Shown piece after piece: positions 45,235 to 55,091 of a stretch of 64,000 nucleotides of DNA. The translations under genes and the position numbers were made by a program. Position 1 is the stretch's first letter; every line of letters starts with the position of its first letter. The stretch is from Cepaea nemoralis (Eukaryota > Mollusca > Gastropoda > Stylommatophora > Helicidae): the NCBI GenBank assembly GCA_014155875.1, contig JACEFZ010024497.1, positions 1,382,501 through 1,446,500 on the forward strand, given 5' to 3'. The notes beneath the pieces are model-generated. The model had not been told where the DNA came from. It ran no database searches and saw only the letters and a program-made list of their open reading frames with translations.

Positions 45235-46665
45235 TGTTGTGGTCACGTTATGAGATTATTTGATTTTACAACATCGGCCTTGTTGTGGTAGCGTTATGAG
45301 ATTATATATGGCTTTACAACATCGGCCTTGTTGTGGTCACGTTATGAGATTATTTGATTTTACAACATCGGCCTTGTTGTGGTCGCGTTATAAGATTATA
45401 TATGGCTTTACAACATCGGCCTTGTTGTGGTCACGTTATGAGATTATATATGACTTTACAACATCGGCCTTGTTGTCGCGTTATAAGATTATATATGGCT
45501 TTACAACATTGGCCTTGTTGTGGTCACGTTATGAGATTATATATGACTTTACAACATCGGCCTTGTTGTGGTCGCGTTATAAGATTATATATGGCTTTAC
45601 AACATCGGCCTTGTTGTGGTCACGTTATGAGATTATATATGACTTTACAACATCGGCCTTGTTGTGGTCGCGTTATGAGATTATTTGATTTTACAACATC
45701 GGCCTTGTTGTGGTCGCGTTATAAGATTATATATGGCTTTACAACATCGGCCTTGTTGTGGTCGCGTTTTGAGATTATATATGACTTTACAACATCGGCC
45801 TTGTTGTGGTCGCGTTATGAGATTATATATGACTTTACAACATCGGCCTTGTGGTCACGTTATGAGATTATATATGACTTTACAACATCGGCCTTGTTGT
45901 GGTCACGTTATGAGATTATATATGACTTTACAACATCGGCCTTGTTGTGGTCACGTTATGAGATTATACATGACATTACAACATCGAACTTGTAGTCACG
46001 GTATGAGACGATGAACGACATTAGGACATCGGCCTTGTTGTGGTCACGTTATGAGATTATATATGACTTTACAACATCGGCCTTGTTGTGGTCGCGTTAT
46101 AAGATTATATATGGCTCTACAACATCGGCCTTGTTGTGGTCACGTTATGAGATTATATATGACTTTACAACATCCGCCTTGTTGTGGTCGCGTTATAAGA
46201 TTATATATGGCTTTACAACATCGGCCTTGTTGTGGTCACGTTATGAGATTATATATGACCTTACAACATCGGCCTTTTTGTGGTCGCGTTATGAGATTAT
46301 TTGATTTTACAACATCGGCCTTGTTGTGGTCGCGTTATAAGATTATATATGGCTTTACAACATCGGCCTTGTTGTGGTCACGTTATGAGATTATATATGG
46401 CTTTACAACATCGGCCTTGTTGTGGTCACGTTATGAGATTATATATGACTTTACAACATCGGCCTTGTTGTGGTCGCGTTATGAGATTATTTGATTTTAC
46501 AACATCGGCCTTGTTGTGGTCACGTTATGAGATCATACATGACATTACAACATCGAACTTGTAGTCACGGTATGAGACGATGAACGACATTAGGACATCG
46601 GCCTTGTTGTGGTAACCTTCGGGATATATGATATTGGGACGTCGGCGATGTTGTGGTTACGGTTT
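45235..46665. repeat. 48-bp satellite, about 28 copies, with a 567-bp internal duplication
   Basis: The unit is cggccttgttgtggtcacgt followed by tatgagattatatatgactttacaacat. Two variants (cacgttatgag/gactt and cgcgttataag/ggctt) often alternate. The odd block atcgaacttgtagtcacgg occurs twice about 567 bases apart, near 45983 and 46550. The unit is a multiple of 3 and stop-free, so it reads as a 16-residue repeat, but I do not take it as coding. Confidence 0.95.
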
Positions 46666-46878
46666 GTTTTGCATATCCTTTACGGGACATCGCTGTCAAC
46701 ATCAGCATCTTTCAGCTGATTGTTGATTTCTTGGCAAGAATACGCTCATTAGTTTGCCATTGCTTTCTGAGCGGCCGGCTCACATACCCCGTAAGTTACC
46801 GACGCGATTCGAACCACTGCTGATTCTCACCGTCGCCACGTTACCTACGAGAGTATACAAAATTACGGAGAAAAGTGT
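46666..46878 (-). mobile_element. SINE, family A, inserted at the end of the 48-bp satellite
   Basis: ttttgcatatcctttacggg through tttgccattgctttctgagc to attacggagaaaag. Satellite-like sequence (gtggtcacggcacggtatga) resumes on the far side to about 46955. Confidence 0.8.
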
Positions 46879-47211
46879 GGTCACGGCACGGTATGAGACG
46901 ATAAAAGATATTAGGACATCGGCGTTGTTGTGGACACGTTGTGAGACAAGGGGCCCGTAGAACGTTGCGACATCTGCGAAGTTTTATACTATTAGAAAAT
47001 GCAAGAAAACTCTAGATCATTCGAGACAAGTTGCAACATAAAGGTGATCATCAGTGGAGTTTTGTCAAGAGCAAAGCAGGTGGAAAAGAAATGTCATCGC
47101 TTGTTTTCCCCAACACAGCACATGATGATGATGTGATGATATGATAATGATCGCTCGTTAGTACTTTAACTCGTTTATCCTTGATAGTTGTTTATTTCAG
47201 ACTTGTTAGAT

Positions 47212-47545
47212 CAGTGGTTCTCAACCTTTTTGGTCCATGCACCCTTTCACCATATGTTCAGAATGTCACCCCCCCCCCCCCCCCCTCGTCTTTTAGCCCT
47301 ATAAATCCTGCCATCCTTACACAGTATACGTGGAAATTGAAGCAAAATTTAATAACACATACTAGAACAAGTCTAGACGTCTACATAAAATGTGATTTGC
47401 GGGTCTACTTACGTTATAAAACGAAGTTCAGACGGGCGAGAAGTAGAGAAATGTAAATTATGGAGGGAAAAACAATATCAAGTAATCGGTTCTTGCATTA
47501 ATGCGATCTTGTAAAAATCTTAACCCCCCAATCTCCTGCAGCTTT
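47212..47545 (+). mobile_element. hAT-type MITE, 3'-truncated copy
   Basis: It starts with cagtggttctcaacc and follows the 33428 copy closely, including aacacatactagaacaagtc and atcaagtaatcggttcttg. It ends before the right inverted repeat. Confidence 0.88.
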
Positions 47546-47564
47546 TTCCGTGCACTTACCACAT

Positions 47565-47640
47565 TATTTGTTTGTCTTATCCGTATGTTTTAAGGTCTCC
47601 CTTTATTTATATTACTATGTGGGTTACAGAGAAATATATT
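47565..47640 (+). repeat. Repeat family C, short copy
   Basis: ttttaaggtctccctttatt is shared with 42080 and 41390. Confidence 0.4.
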
Positions 47641-47879
47641 CCAGTTATTCTATTTTCAGCTTTTAATATTTCATTTCAATTCTGTTACCCCCTGAGCTGC
47701 CTTTCACAGTTCAAACATGGCTCTAATACTCGATTGTGGAGATTTTCTAAGGCGAAAGGGGGTAAGTCGGCGATCCAGATTCCATATGGCTTTCTCCGCA
47801 TGGTTTCATGCCTCTTCTTGAAGAATGTCCTGTACTGTTGTTTGGCTGAGTTATTCTCATTTCTTTATCTTTAGACTTC

Positions 47880-48075
47880 CTTGTGGGTGGTTGGGGTTCG
47901 CAGCTAAAGTTGTATACGGGATGAGATTGCCAGCTCCAGGCCAGTCTTCCTTATTCGCCTCTGACGACATGTATGGAAGGTTACAGTGTTACTGTTTATT
48001 GCTTTCCTTAATGGCCCCGGTGACACACGGGCACCAACCATATCTGCCAGCTGATATTTTGATCAAGTCGGTTTT
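47880..48075 (+). repeat. Repeat family F
   Basis: It carries ggtggttggggttcgcagct, then cgcctctgacgacatgtatg and ggttacagtgttactg. Related to 10225 and 25415. Confidence 0.65.
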
Positions 48076-48079
48076 CCTT

Positions 48080-48765
48080 ATCGTATTATTATTTGTTGCC
48101 AGTCTAAACTATTCCACATACCTCTTTCTCTGTCTTCCTCTGCCTTTCTTGTAAATGATTTCTCCTTTTGGCGCAGACAGACAGTACATTGTTCATAAGA
48201 CAATGACATTTTGTTAACACCAGACTTTACCCTTTCTGCTTAAGTGCATGTTGGTTTCTTGTTAATAAAACGGGTTTCAGAATAAATTAGTGTACCTTTT
48301 GCTCTACTCTATTATACAAAACCCCTTTCTCTCACAACATTGAACATATAGACACGCCGGAATTACTTCCCCTGTTTTGGTTAACAAACAAAATCATTAA
48401 CCGCCCTTGGGTACAATCGATTTGCTGTTGAGAACATTTCATTTCTCCAGAAATCAGGTGAATGAATGTCGGCTGTTCTATCAGTGTTGTAATTACTGTC
48501 CTTACAGGGTGTTTTACGATGCCTGGCTCAGGCAACAACGACACGGTTTGTATCAAAAAACAGATGAAGACGGGAAATACGGCCTCTAAATGACATCCAG
48601 CCTCTTATAGAAATAAGTACACTCCTCCCTCTGCGCTTTTATTGCAAGTCTACGTGTTTGCGAATAAGCCGTTAGTTCGTTCTCTGTCACTGGCTGGTTC
48701 ACAGCAAAATCCTACAGGCGATCTCGCAGCAAATACGCCGCGTTGATACACTGATGTGTCACTTA
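48080..48765. other. No recognisable feature
   Basis: Intron sequence. Confidence 0.4.
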
Positions 48766-48769
48766 TATT

Positions 48770-49055
48770 AGGTCACGATTTGTGGATTACTATGTAGGAA
48801 ATAGTAAATTGAAATATTTTGGTTACTTGAAACGTCACGCAAGTTTGGAGAGAACAATAATGGAGGGGTATATGCCTGGGAAAAGTGGAAGAGAAAGGCC
48901 AAAGAGAAGATGAATGCAGGATGTGGCAGATGATCTCCAGATGGGTGTATCGGACGCTTATGATCGAGAGGTTTTCCGGTAGGTTGAAATGGGATCCAGG
49001 TTCTGCAAAGGACATGCTACTGAATGAATGAATGAATGAATGAATGAATGAATGA
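48770..49055 (+). mobile_element. LINE C-terminal remnant with (GAAT)n tail
   Basis: The + strand gives KLKYFGYLKRHASLERTIME, then GYMPGKSGRERPKRR and, after a stop, QDVADDLQMGVSDAYDRE. This is the usual C-terminal end of a LINE reverse transcriptase of the RTE-like kind. The tail is gaatgaatgaatgaatga at 49020-49052. Confidence 0.75.
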
Positions 49056-49164
49056 CAGTTTGGATATCGGATGTCTTGGTGGTATATGCAGCCAGTGCAC
49101 TTGACTGATGACCTGTGTTCCAGGATTCAACCTATTTTCGAGATAGAATTTCTTTAATGACCAC

Positions 49165-49395
49165 GAGGTCAGTTAGTTAAGTGCCTCGAGCTCCGAAGGT
49201 CTTGAGCCCATATTTGGACTCCGTCAATCGGTTCACACGTGCCATGCTTACGGAGACCATGGGGTCGTCGTTGGAGCTAAGGAGTTTGTGCTCTATGAGA
49301 CACTTTCGGTAGGCCGACATGTGGAAAGAGACCGGGCCATATGAGATAAAACCCAGTGGAATCAAGCAGAGCTCTTTATCGTTAAACATTTTTTT
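49165..49395 (-). repeat. Repeat family E, reversed copy
   Basis: The reverse strand reads LGFISYGPVSFHMSAYRKC, then EHKLLSSNDDPMVSVSMA, aligned by eye with the 36206 ORF. Confidence 0.65.
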
Positions 49396-49479
49396 GTGAT
49401 TAATACAAAGGGTAAAAAAAATACAGGAGCCTCATCCACGCCTTCAGACGTATTGGATATTTGATGCTAGTCCAATATT

Positions 49480-49850
49480 TGTATAGACCAGTGGACCATG
49501 TGGATACTATCACACTGTCCTCCTTCACTTCCCAGATCATATTTGTATAGACCAGTAGGCACTTTGTGGACCATGTGGATACTATCACACTGTCCTCCTT
49601 CACTTCCCAGATCATATTTGTATAGACCAGTGGACACTCTGTGGACCATGTGGATACTATCACACTGTCCTCCTTCACTTCCCAGATCATATTTGTATAG
49701 AACAGTGGGCACTCTGTGACCATGTGGATACTATCACACTGTCCTCCTTCACTTCCCAGATCATATTTGTATAGACCAGTGGACACTCTGTGGACCATGT
49801 GGATACTATCACACTGTCCTCCTTCACTTCCCAGATCATGTCCTGGTTCC
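49480..49850. repeat. 75-bp tandem repeat, five copies
   Basis: The unit includes atttgtatagaccagtggac, then ccatgtggatactatcacac and ctccttcacttcccagatca. One copy is shorter by a few bases. Confidence 0.95.
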
Positions 49851-49980
49851 CATTTGAGACTAATTCGGCCTGGGAGCTCAGGCCACTTATAAAAGAATTC
49901 CCTCCTCAAGGGGGATTCGAACACATGACCACTGGGTCGGCAGGCAAGCGTGCTGGCCACTGCGCCACCGCGGCTCTGTT
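49843..49980 (-). mobile_element. tRNA-derived SINE, family B, best copy
   Basis: The - strand begins gccgcggtggcgcagtggcc (box A region) with the box B catgtgttcgaatccccc, then the body to catttgggaaccagg read in reverse. The preceding 75-bp array runs into its 3' end. Confidence 0.82.
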
Positions 49981-50094
49981 TTCTGTTTATAATCATCACG
50001 TGCCATGCCAATAAATGTTAGAGTTCTCCTACTCATACGATCATCTGTGTCTTGGATCAGGTCTGTGTTCTTGTTCCGCTTATTACATGTGACT

Positions 50095-50215
50095 AAGCCA
50101 TCCAGGTCTGTACCTCTTTACCTTCACCTTACTCTTGACCCATCGCTTTTTCCAGCTGTCACTAAGTAGTCAAGTTTATTTCTCCTCATCCTGTGCCCAC
50201 AAAATTGCAACCGTG
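50095..50215 (-). mobile_element. RTE-like LINE fragment
   Basis: The reverse strand reads GHRMRRNKLDYLVTAGKS, the FGHIMRRNKLE-LVT-GK motif of the RTE-like C-terminus. Confidence 0.6.
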
Positions 50216-50254
50216 GAGTCTGATTTCTCTAATAAATTTACAGGTTGATTGATT

Positions 50255-50885
50255 GATTGATTTAGGAACCGACATCACATCAATCGGGGCATTCCCATAA
50301 GCGCTCTGTCCCCATCCTCAGCAGCCAGCGAAGAGTTCCAACACTAATAGTTCCAGTAGCAATCTGATTATAAGTCCGTCTCGCCTTTCCTCTGAGCGTT
50401 GAGCGTCGGCCAGATCCCTTCATCACTCCTCGCTGCCTCAGTCTTGCCAGACTATGGTGATCCATTTGCTCCTCCGAGGTGTACACGTGCTCCCACAAGG
50501 CAGCAACCACGTCTGCCTTGTCATGTATCAATACTCCACCAAGTTTGCAGAGCCAGCCAATCTGTCCGCCTGTTCATTCCCCAACACACCGGCATGCCCA
50601 GGAGAAAAGATACAGGTGATGCTTGTCACCCGTGACCTCCGAAGCGAAGCAAGCACCTCTGCACGAAGCCTGCCTGTCCTCTCTCCTCAGCATGCTTTCT
50701 GAGTCAGTTACAATCACGATGTGTGTGTGTATCGTGTTCTCCGTCCAGCGGAAAGCTGTACTGACCCCCTCCACCTACATTCTTAAGCTAGATGTTGTGG
50801 CATCATACGACAGGCTCTCCTGCACCAAACGTCGACCATTAGCTTTTGCTAAGAATCCCCAGGCACTTCTCCTACTTCTCAACAC
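50255..50885 (-). mobile_element. LINE RNase H / C-terminal fragment, family D
   Basis: The reverse strand contains IVTDSESMLRREDRQ, then, after frame breaks, the GHAGV-like region near 50590 and a clean C-terminus at 50280-50531: HSLARLRQRGVMKG, YNQIATGTISVGTLRWLLRM and a final LWECPD. It is the clearest family D C-terminus in the window. Confidence 0.78.
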
Positions 50886-51037
50886 CGAACCATAAATTTA
50901 CGGGTTGCATTAGTGAATTGAATGATTATCTATCGCCCCCTCTTTTAGGTCAATCGAATTCCACTGCAGCATTCATAAACAAATGTCAATGTTAATGTTT
51001 TCTAAATATTTTTTATCATTGACTTTGTCAACATGAA

Positions 51038-51250
51038 CCAGCGGCGCAGCTTAGGGGATAGTGAGACGCGCAGTTTCACAATTCCCGACACACCAAGTCC
51101 AGGGTTCGAAATCAGCTGGGGGAGATTTGGAAGCAGGCCACTCTGCGTTGTTTTCGGTGGTACGAGGCGTCGGCTGTTCAAATAGCAATGGCAAACTACT
51201 GAATTAAATTGCCTAATAAATCACAAACGCTATTATAAAAAATAAATCAT
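51038..51250 (+). mobile_element. SINE, family A, with intact tRNA-like head
   Basis: The head gcggcgcagcttaggggata (box A region) and the box B gggttcgaaatcagc are spaced as in tRNA-derived SINEs. The body follows with gagatttggaagcaggccac and ggcaaactactgaattaaat. Confidence 0.85.
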
Positions 51251-51439
51251 AAATCACTGAGGGGCCTTGAAACATTTGGAAAATTTCAGTCGACTTTAGG
51301 ATCATCACATCTTATTTCGTTCCCCTTGTGCCTTGTCGAGGTGAAGTACAAATAGCGGGAGAGTGCCCGTTTATGGGCTTCATATATCCAGATTCCCACG
51401 AACAGTGTTATTCCCGCTGCCCATCGTTTACATGGTCGG

Positions 51440-52055
51440 TCTCTTCTTTATATCATTGCTTGTTGTGATATTCTGTTAGTTGATAGCTTAGTTATATGGC
51501 CGAAATATTTAACTTGCTCTTTTCTAATGAAAATTAACGTTGCTATAACATCCACTTTAGTACTGGTGTTATCATTTCTGATTTTCTCTCTTCTTGATGC
51601 ATTGAGTATTCTTCTCAAGAATCTCATTTCCGTTGTTGTGATTTTTCTTTTCTCTTTTTCTGTCATTGTCCAGGCTTGACATTGGTAGCATAGAGTTGGT
51701 AGGAAGATTTTGTTGTAGAGTGCTTTTTCAGAGTCTACTGATACGTCTTTATTCTTTAGTATTGGTGCTATTTGTCCAATGAGCTGGTTTGCCTTATTGC
51801 ATCTGTTTTTGATCTCGTCTTCTGATTTGCCATTCGATTATATTATATTTCCTAAGTTCTTAAAACTCTACTTGTTTCAATGTATGTTCTTTTAGATGAA
51901 TCTGTGATGTGTTTTCTTCGTGGTTATATTCATTACCTCTGTTTTACTGCAATTTTCATGTTATGTTTCTTACACACTTCGTTTAGACTATTTATGAGGA
52001 CTTGTAATTCTACTTCTGATTTTGATATTAGTGCTTGATCGTCCGCAGATGATCA
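51440..52055 (-). mobile_element. RTE/BovB-like LINE fragment with RT catalytic motif
   Basis: Reading on the - strand, ADDQALISKSEVELQVLINS (from about 52045) is the catalytic ADD box region, and LNEVCKKHNMKI follows. A 72-codon stretch at 51448-51666 reads KRKITTTEMRFLRRILNASR, then VKYFGHITKLSTN. Stops and frame breaks abound. Confidence 0.75.
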
Positions 52056-52149
52056 CCCGTTCTTTAATGGTGTAATATATGATGGTACGTGCCTTGAAGA
52101 GATCAGAACAATTATCGCCATGGTGACGGTAGCCTTTTGCAAGATGGAA

Positions 52150-52505
52150 AACATACTGACCATAATAAGATGTCAGTTGAAACGTGAAAAATAGTGTTGA
52201 AGTGCTATATAGTACTTTTGTATGGATGTGAAGCGTGGACAATGAGTAGACAAGCTGAATAACATCTAGTAGCAGTGGAGGTGTGGTTTCTGGGGAAAAT
52301 ACAAAGAATACCATCTACAGACAGAAAAACCAACAAGTAAGTCCTACAAGAAGCAAATGAGAACCATAAACTGACTATATATATTTGACGTTTTTTTTGA
52401 CACATTATGAGGAGAAATAAATTAGAGAAACTTGGTGACAACTGTCAAGATTGTGGGGGAAAAGAACAAGGGTAAGGCAGAGAAGTAAATATAAAGATGG
52501 TTTGG
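52150..52505 (+). mobile_element. RTE/BovB-like LINE fragment, opposite orientation
   Basis: The + strand reads VLKCYIVLLYGCEAWTMSRQ, then VEVWFLGKIQRIPSTDRKTN and HIMRRNKLEKLGDNC, a continuous but stop-interrupted RTE C-terminus. It lies head-on to the preceding fragment. Confidence 0.75.
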
Positions 52506-52771
52506 CCACGTGGCAGTGCCGAGACAAGAATACGGAGCTGATCCACAACTCTGGTGGTCGTGCCAGATGGCGAAACAGTACCTCCCACGCTTATCGGGTT
52601 GGCACACTGATGATAATGGTGTAATTTTCCGTTGATTCTTCTTTAGGATCATGAAAGTGGGAATTTGTTGAACGCGTCTGCACGGCCGTATGGGGTTTCC
52701 CGCTCTCTGTGTTTCAGTTACTTCCACCATGATCTGAAATACGCCTCTTCATTAACTACAGCGGAGGTCAG

Positions 52772-52990
52772 TATGGCAGAATGGATAAGAGCGATGGCTC
52801 CTTAGCTTCCGGTATGCTGATGCCGAGGTAGTGGGTTAAACCCCTACATCTGTCAGTTGCCGTAAAATGTCGATTGCTGGTCCTTGACTTGTGGATGCAA
52901 ATTACAAGTGCTGCAGAAGTCTGGGTGGGTTCGCCTGCCTAATGGCGAAGGACACTGGTAATAGGGAAACTAATCACACGCAAAATGAGT
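52772..52990 (+). mobile_element. tRNA-like SINE (Leu/Ser-like head)
   Basis: The box-A-like tatggcagaatggataagag and the box-B-like gtgggttaaacccctac lie about 60 bases apart, as in tRNAs with a long variable arm. Mismatched stems make it a poor tRNA gene candidate. Confidence 0.55.
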
Positions 52991-53099
52991 CCAGTGCTCT
53001 GTAAGTAGTAGCAAGTGTGTGAGCTATGTTTGAGTTTAAAGCGAACACAACAACAACAGAAATTAACTCCAGCCGTTGTTTTGCTCTCACCTTCCACAG

Positions 53100-53177
53100 A
53101 AGCAGACGACCAGTGTGGCAATTGTAAAAAGCGGGTCAGGAGACTCAACTTAAACAAGTTCTGCCGACGAGACTTTG
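53100..53177 (+). CDS. ntn1: Netrin exon: start of the C-terminal NTR domain
   Basis: Acceptor ttgctctcaccttccacag (AG at 53098-53099), donor gtaagt at 53178, phase 1 at both ends, 78 bp. The G of the linker exon plus AA makes Glu, and the product reads EADDQCGNCKKRVRRLNLNK, then FCRRDF. The C-x2-C, basic stretch, Asn-x-x-Lys, x-Cys and Arg/Lys-Asp pattern is the opening of the netrin C domain (NTR module), which binds heparin. The rest of the domain is not in the window. The donor is followed at once by a (CA)n tract. A 7.7-kb LTR retrotransposon lies 190 bases downstream. Confidence 0.93.
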
Positions 53178-53183
53178 GTAAGT

Positions 53184-53203
53184 AAACACACACGCACACA
53201 CAC

Positions 53204-53256
<53 letters not shown>
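53184..53256. repeat. (CA)n microsatellite at the NTR exon donor
   Basis: It begins six bases after the donor gtaagt and runs about 70 bases with a few CG steps. CA-repeats near donors bind hnRNP L in other animals and alter exon use. Confidence 0.96.
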
Positions 53257-53259
<3 letters not shown>

Positions 53260-53369
53260 AGATACTACTAATAGCACACACGCGGAATAATGAAATAAAT
53301 ACACGAGGGGGTTTCACATGAATACATTGAAAGTGTGATATAAATGACAATAACCATGCCGTTTGTTTT

Positions 53370-54177
53370 TGAAAACTAAGGTATAAACAGGAAGCAAGGA
53401 CCACTTACTTCTGCTACGGTGATGTGAGGAGAAGAGCGCAAACCCTGACTGCGTAGGGCCAAAGAAGAAAATGAATAAAGAGAAAGAACCTCTCACCGTC
53501 CTCGGTTAACAAGAATAGAAAAGAATTAAGGTTTAAGAAGATCCCAGGGTGGGCCGACAGGGGATTAGAACAATATTCTCCAATCCCAGACAAAGAATTA
53601 CTCCAAGGGCTGTTCTAACACCAATGACTATAACACTAGAGTCTATCAACTAAACAACAAAGTAAGGGTAACACAAGCATCATTTGTTTATTACACTTCT
53701 AAACTTCACAATAATATACAGACATGTAGCATCAACAAAGAAATTAGGATACAGCAAAAATCAAACAGCAAAGAGACTAACCTAACAAACCAAATTCCTA
53801 AATGTAGCAAAAACTTCTAATCCAGTGAAAGCTACAAATCTACCAAACACTAATCCACCAACAACTGATCTACTAAAACTAATTTATCAAAAACTTCTAG
53901 TCCACCAAAAACTAATTTATCAAAAACTTCTAGTCTACTAAAAACCCAGGAAAATCTAAAATCTAAAACTAGAATTCTGGCTTTTCCACTGCAAAACTTC
54001 AGGGTCTAACTACTAAACACACAATAGAAATAGGCATTGGCGCCTAGTCACTCAGTGGTGGACTACGGAAAAAGGGCCAGTTCTACCTGTGCGGGGCCTT
54101 ATATATTGGGGTCCCAGAGTTCCAGACCAATCAGACGCCCTCTTGCAGAATTCCACCATCATCGCGAGCCGAGTACA
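53370..54177 (-). repeat. 3' LTR of the Gypsy element
   Basis: Same length as the 5' LTR, with one base difference found by line-by-line comparison. The polyadenylation signal (AATAAA, - strand) lies at 53687-53692. Confidence 0.95.
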
Positions 54178-54580
54178 TTATTCCCCATCTTTAACTGTTG
54201 TCGTCCCAGACAACTGAACATTACACCCCTAGTGCCTTGGGTAAAGGAGGGATAATTTCTGACCCCTACTTTATAGTCCTCCACTATTGATGGAGCTAAA
54301 AAAAAAAAATTTTCTATCCTCACCAGACATCACCCATCAAGTAAAACACCCCAAAACTGTACATCAGGTACCAACAAGAATAATGGTCACATGCAAATAC
54401 AAGGCACATTTACATTGATACCAGTCATTATTCATGACTAAACTAATATCAGCAGTAAAAACAATAATGCAATCAACAGGGAGACAGTCTCCTGCCACCT
54501 TAGTGTTCACAATATTATACGAACAATTACAAAAACAATGAATTCCCCCTCTTTAACTGTTGTCGTTTCGACAACCAGAC
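54178..54580 (-). promoter_or_regulatory. Two polypurine-tract-like sites, one beside the 3' LTR, one 360 bases inside
   Basis: Next to the 3' LTR the - strand reads AAAGATGGGGAATAA. A second copy of about 45 bases with AAAGAGGGGGAATTC lies at about 54540-54585. Both are preceded by the same acgacaacagtt block (- strand). The first is the expected plus-strand primer. The second may be an internal one or a leftover duplication. Confidence 0.65.
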
Positions 54581-54585
54581 CATAC

Positions 54586-55091
54586 GTCCCTGGTACACTT
54601 ACCAAACAAGTAGTTATCTTCACACTTCTATGCCCTGATAATTCTATGCCAGGGAACACATCTCTCAGCAACAACAAAAAAAACCTGTCACTCTTGAGGA
54701 CACTGCCCTCAACACCTGAACTGCTGGTTACATCCCTAAACAGTACCATTATAAAACAATTTACTCATTCTATCCAGATTTATAATGTGAAACAGTATAC
54801 ATGTACGTCACCAGTCATCAATAAGTCCAAAATAACATTAATAACATATAAGCATAAGCCATCCTTATACTAGTACAAGTTAATACTCAGTGACCAAATT
54901 AACATCAGTGAGGAGAAATAGCCCCTCTGCTACATGAGCAATCATAACAAAATGAATACAACCCTCACTTCTTACATAAAAATAATTAAACAATCATAAA
55001 AGTTACACAAACAATAAATCAGCAACCTTTATACAGGATACCACTGGCCTCAACACTGAACATGTGAAACAAAATGTATTCAAAAATAACA
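54586..55091. other. Gypsy interior between integrase and the inner PPT, non-coding
   Basis: About 500 bases with no supportable ORF. No envelope gene is seen. Confidence 0.6.

Noticed and set aside
51038..51115. Possible tRNA gene (box A and box B present)
   Set aside because: Stems do not pair well and the body continues into the SINE core shared with many copies.
52772..52860. Possible tRNA-Leu gene
   Set aside because: Boxes are present but acceptor and arm pairing are poor. A SINE head is more likely.
54538..54873. 111-codon + strand ORF in the Gypsy element
   Set aside because: It is antisense to the element, covers the inner PPT and has no domain. An envelope gene on the element's own strand was also looked for and not seen.
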